DNA from: Actinoplanes sp. TBRC 11911
GTDB taxonomy: Bacteria > Actinomycetota > Actinomycetes > Mycobacteriales > Micromonosporaceae
DNA: 64,000 nt
Direction: 5' to 3'
Assembly: GCF_012933445.1 (NCBI RefSeq)
Contig: NZ_JABBNC010000006.1
Location: 234,405-298,404, forward strand
Position 1 is the stretch's first letter. Each line of letters starts with the position of its first letter. Positions 63,309 through 64,000 of this stretch are shown piece by piece. A program made the translations under genes and the position numbers. The notes under the pieces are model-generated. The model was not told the DNA's origin and made no database searches. It saw only the letters and a list, made by a program, of their open reading frames with translations.

Positions 63309-63590
63309 ATGTCGCAACCTCCGGCGCAGGACGAGGAACGACTGCAGAGACTTGCCCGACGAGCTGGCAGTGAAACCGTCGTCATACTCCGCGACGGCCG
63401 GCGCCTGTCCGTGTACGACATCGCCTGGGGATACGACGTGGGCGACGCATGGGCTCACGTAACCACCAACATCAGTCCCGGCTTCGAGGGCGCTCCCGTG
63501 GACCTCTTTGTCACGAGCGAGGTCGTGCTGGTCGTTGACCCCGCTACCGACGAGATCGTGTACAAACCCAGCTCGTCGCGGCTTACCTGA
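63309..63590 (+). CDS. Hypothetical 93-residue protein
   Basis: 93 residues, slightly acidic, beta-rich: VVILRDGRRLSVYDIAWGYDVGDAWAHVTTNI followed by PVDLFVTSEVVLVVDPATDEIVYKP. I do not recognise a family. A GGAGGCTGTCC stretch lies before the ATG. It stands alone near the window end. Confidence 0.55.
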   Translation: MSQPPAQDEERLQRLARRAGSETVVILRDGRRLSVYDIAWGYDVGDAWAHVTTNISPGFEGAPVDLFVTSEVVLVVDPATDEIVYKPSSSRLT

Positions 63591-63726
63591 CTGAGTCCCG
63601 GACACGAGCGAATCGCGGCATGAGAGTGAGCACGGCCGAGCAGCCTATTTGGATATCATCTGGATCGCCGACCTGACACGATGTCCACCTGGACGAGCAA
63701 GTGGAGCCCGGACATGGACAACGCGG

Positions 63727-63969
63727 ATGCCTGAACGGCCAACGCAAGAGACAACCGAGGCCGCGGTCGCACATCTTCTGAGCGAGGCAATGCTTCTTAT
63801 CAGGTTTGAGCTCGCCCCGCTGCGTGACGACGTGCCGGAACGGGAGAGAATGCGACGAGCGTGGGCTCTCGCCGACCTGTGCGAGAATCTGCCGTCATGG
63901 CTGAATCCGGATCGGCGCATCTGCGGCATGAGAGTCGCCTTCCGTGAGCGGGTAAAGACGAGCCGATGA
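63727..63969 (+). CDS. Hypothetical 80-residue protein
   Basis: 80 residues, helical: TEAAVAHLLSEAMLLIRFELAPLRDDVPERERMRRAWALADLCENLPSWLN, then a basic tail. The longer frame from 63649 adds an unlikely Cys/Arg-rich stretch, so 63727 is chosen. I do not recognise a family; it resembles many small helical actinomycete proteins. It follows the 93-residue gene by 136 bp. Confidence 0.45.
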   Translation: MPERPTQETTEAAVAHLLSEAMLLIRFELAPLRDDVPERERMRRAWALADLCENLPSWLNPDRRICGMRVAFRERVKTSR

Positions 63970-64000
63970 ATAGCCGGAATCGGCGTGCCAGCAATGTGTG

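Overview
The window is high-GC DNA with long, tightly packed genes. GTG (and at least one TTG) starts are common, Shine-Dalgarno motifs are GGAGG-like, and many genes overlap by ATGA or TGATG. It also holds actinomycete hallmarks: XRE/DUF5753 and AraC/TetR/IclR/MarR regulators, a P450 with its ferredoxin, an Excalibur/G5 protein, a GH15 trehalase-like enzyme, zinc-independent S14 under a Zur-like box, and a gyl-type glycerol cluster. I infer a chromosomal segment of a soil actinomycete, possibly Micromonosporaceae/Actinoplanes-like. No rRNA, tRNA, phage, insertion sequence or CRISPR array was recognised.

Layout. 1-3.2 kb: a minus-strand operon (MFS transporter, SLC13/DASS carboxylate transporter, start of a tartrate-dehydrogenase-like enzyme). 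3.2-4.6 kb: 1.4 kb without a gene, filled by a 62-bp hairpin-bearing tandem array, one copy of a dispersed palindromic element and a 69-bp tandem array. 4.6-12.9 kb: a GGDEF-EAL protein, an unknown gene coupled to a serine hydrolase, a secreted lipase, GNAT and cupin genes, and a SnoaL/TetR pair with a nested dyad operator. 13-17.6 kb: GH43, a G5-Excalibur protein and a membrane PAS-GGDEF protein. 17.6-18.2 kb: tandem repeats and the second dispersed-element copy. 18.2-27.7 kb: P450 with frame-disrupted ferredoxin, lipoprotein, M28 peptidase, TetR, AraC, a luciferase-like/FAD-oxidase fusion divergent from MarR, and XRE.

27.9-34.6 kb is an arabinan/glycan module: Tat-type sugar-binding lipoprotein, two permeases, GH51 arabinofuranosidase and a secreted GH30 with ricin-type lectin. 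It has a good -35/-10 promoter, a LacI-type palindrome and strong terminators. 34.6-41.8 kb is a glycerol locus: IclR regulator, glycerol kinase 1 and a peroxiredoxin read leftward, while glpF, glycerol kinase 2 and glpD read rightward. 41.8-43 kb holds the third dispersed-element copy and decayed or frame-disrupted genes.

43-52 kb carries a TraB-like protein, phosphotransferase, S41 protease, class V aminotransferase, GNAT, an SMI1/KNR4 remnant, an Rpn-like nuclease and a DUF4132-like two-gene unit. 52-57.6 kb has the Zur-type divergent pair (S14 / YciC-like COG0523), a VOC protein, a LigA-like NAD ligase with a GNAT gene, and an ATP-dependent ligase. 57.6-64 kb ends with a GH15 enzyme, a catalytically atypical SDR, a cupin, a MaoC-like protein divergent from a TetR regulator across two dyad operators, and two small unknown genes.

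The most unusual material is non-coding: a three-copy dispersed element with a conserved hairpin and repeated GTCC-N8-GGAC boxes, next to or near tandem repeats. Several small genes show frame breaks that could be real decay or sequencing error.
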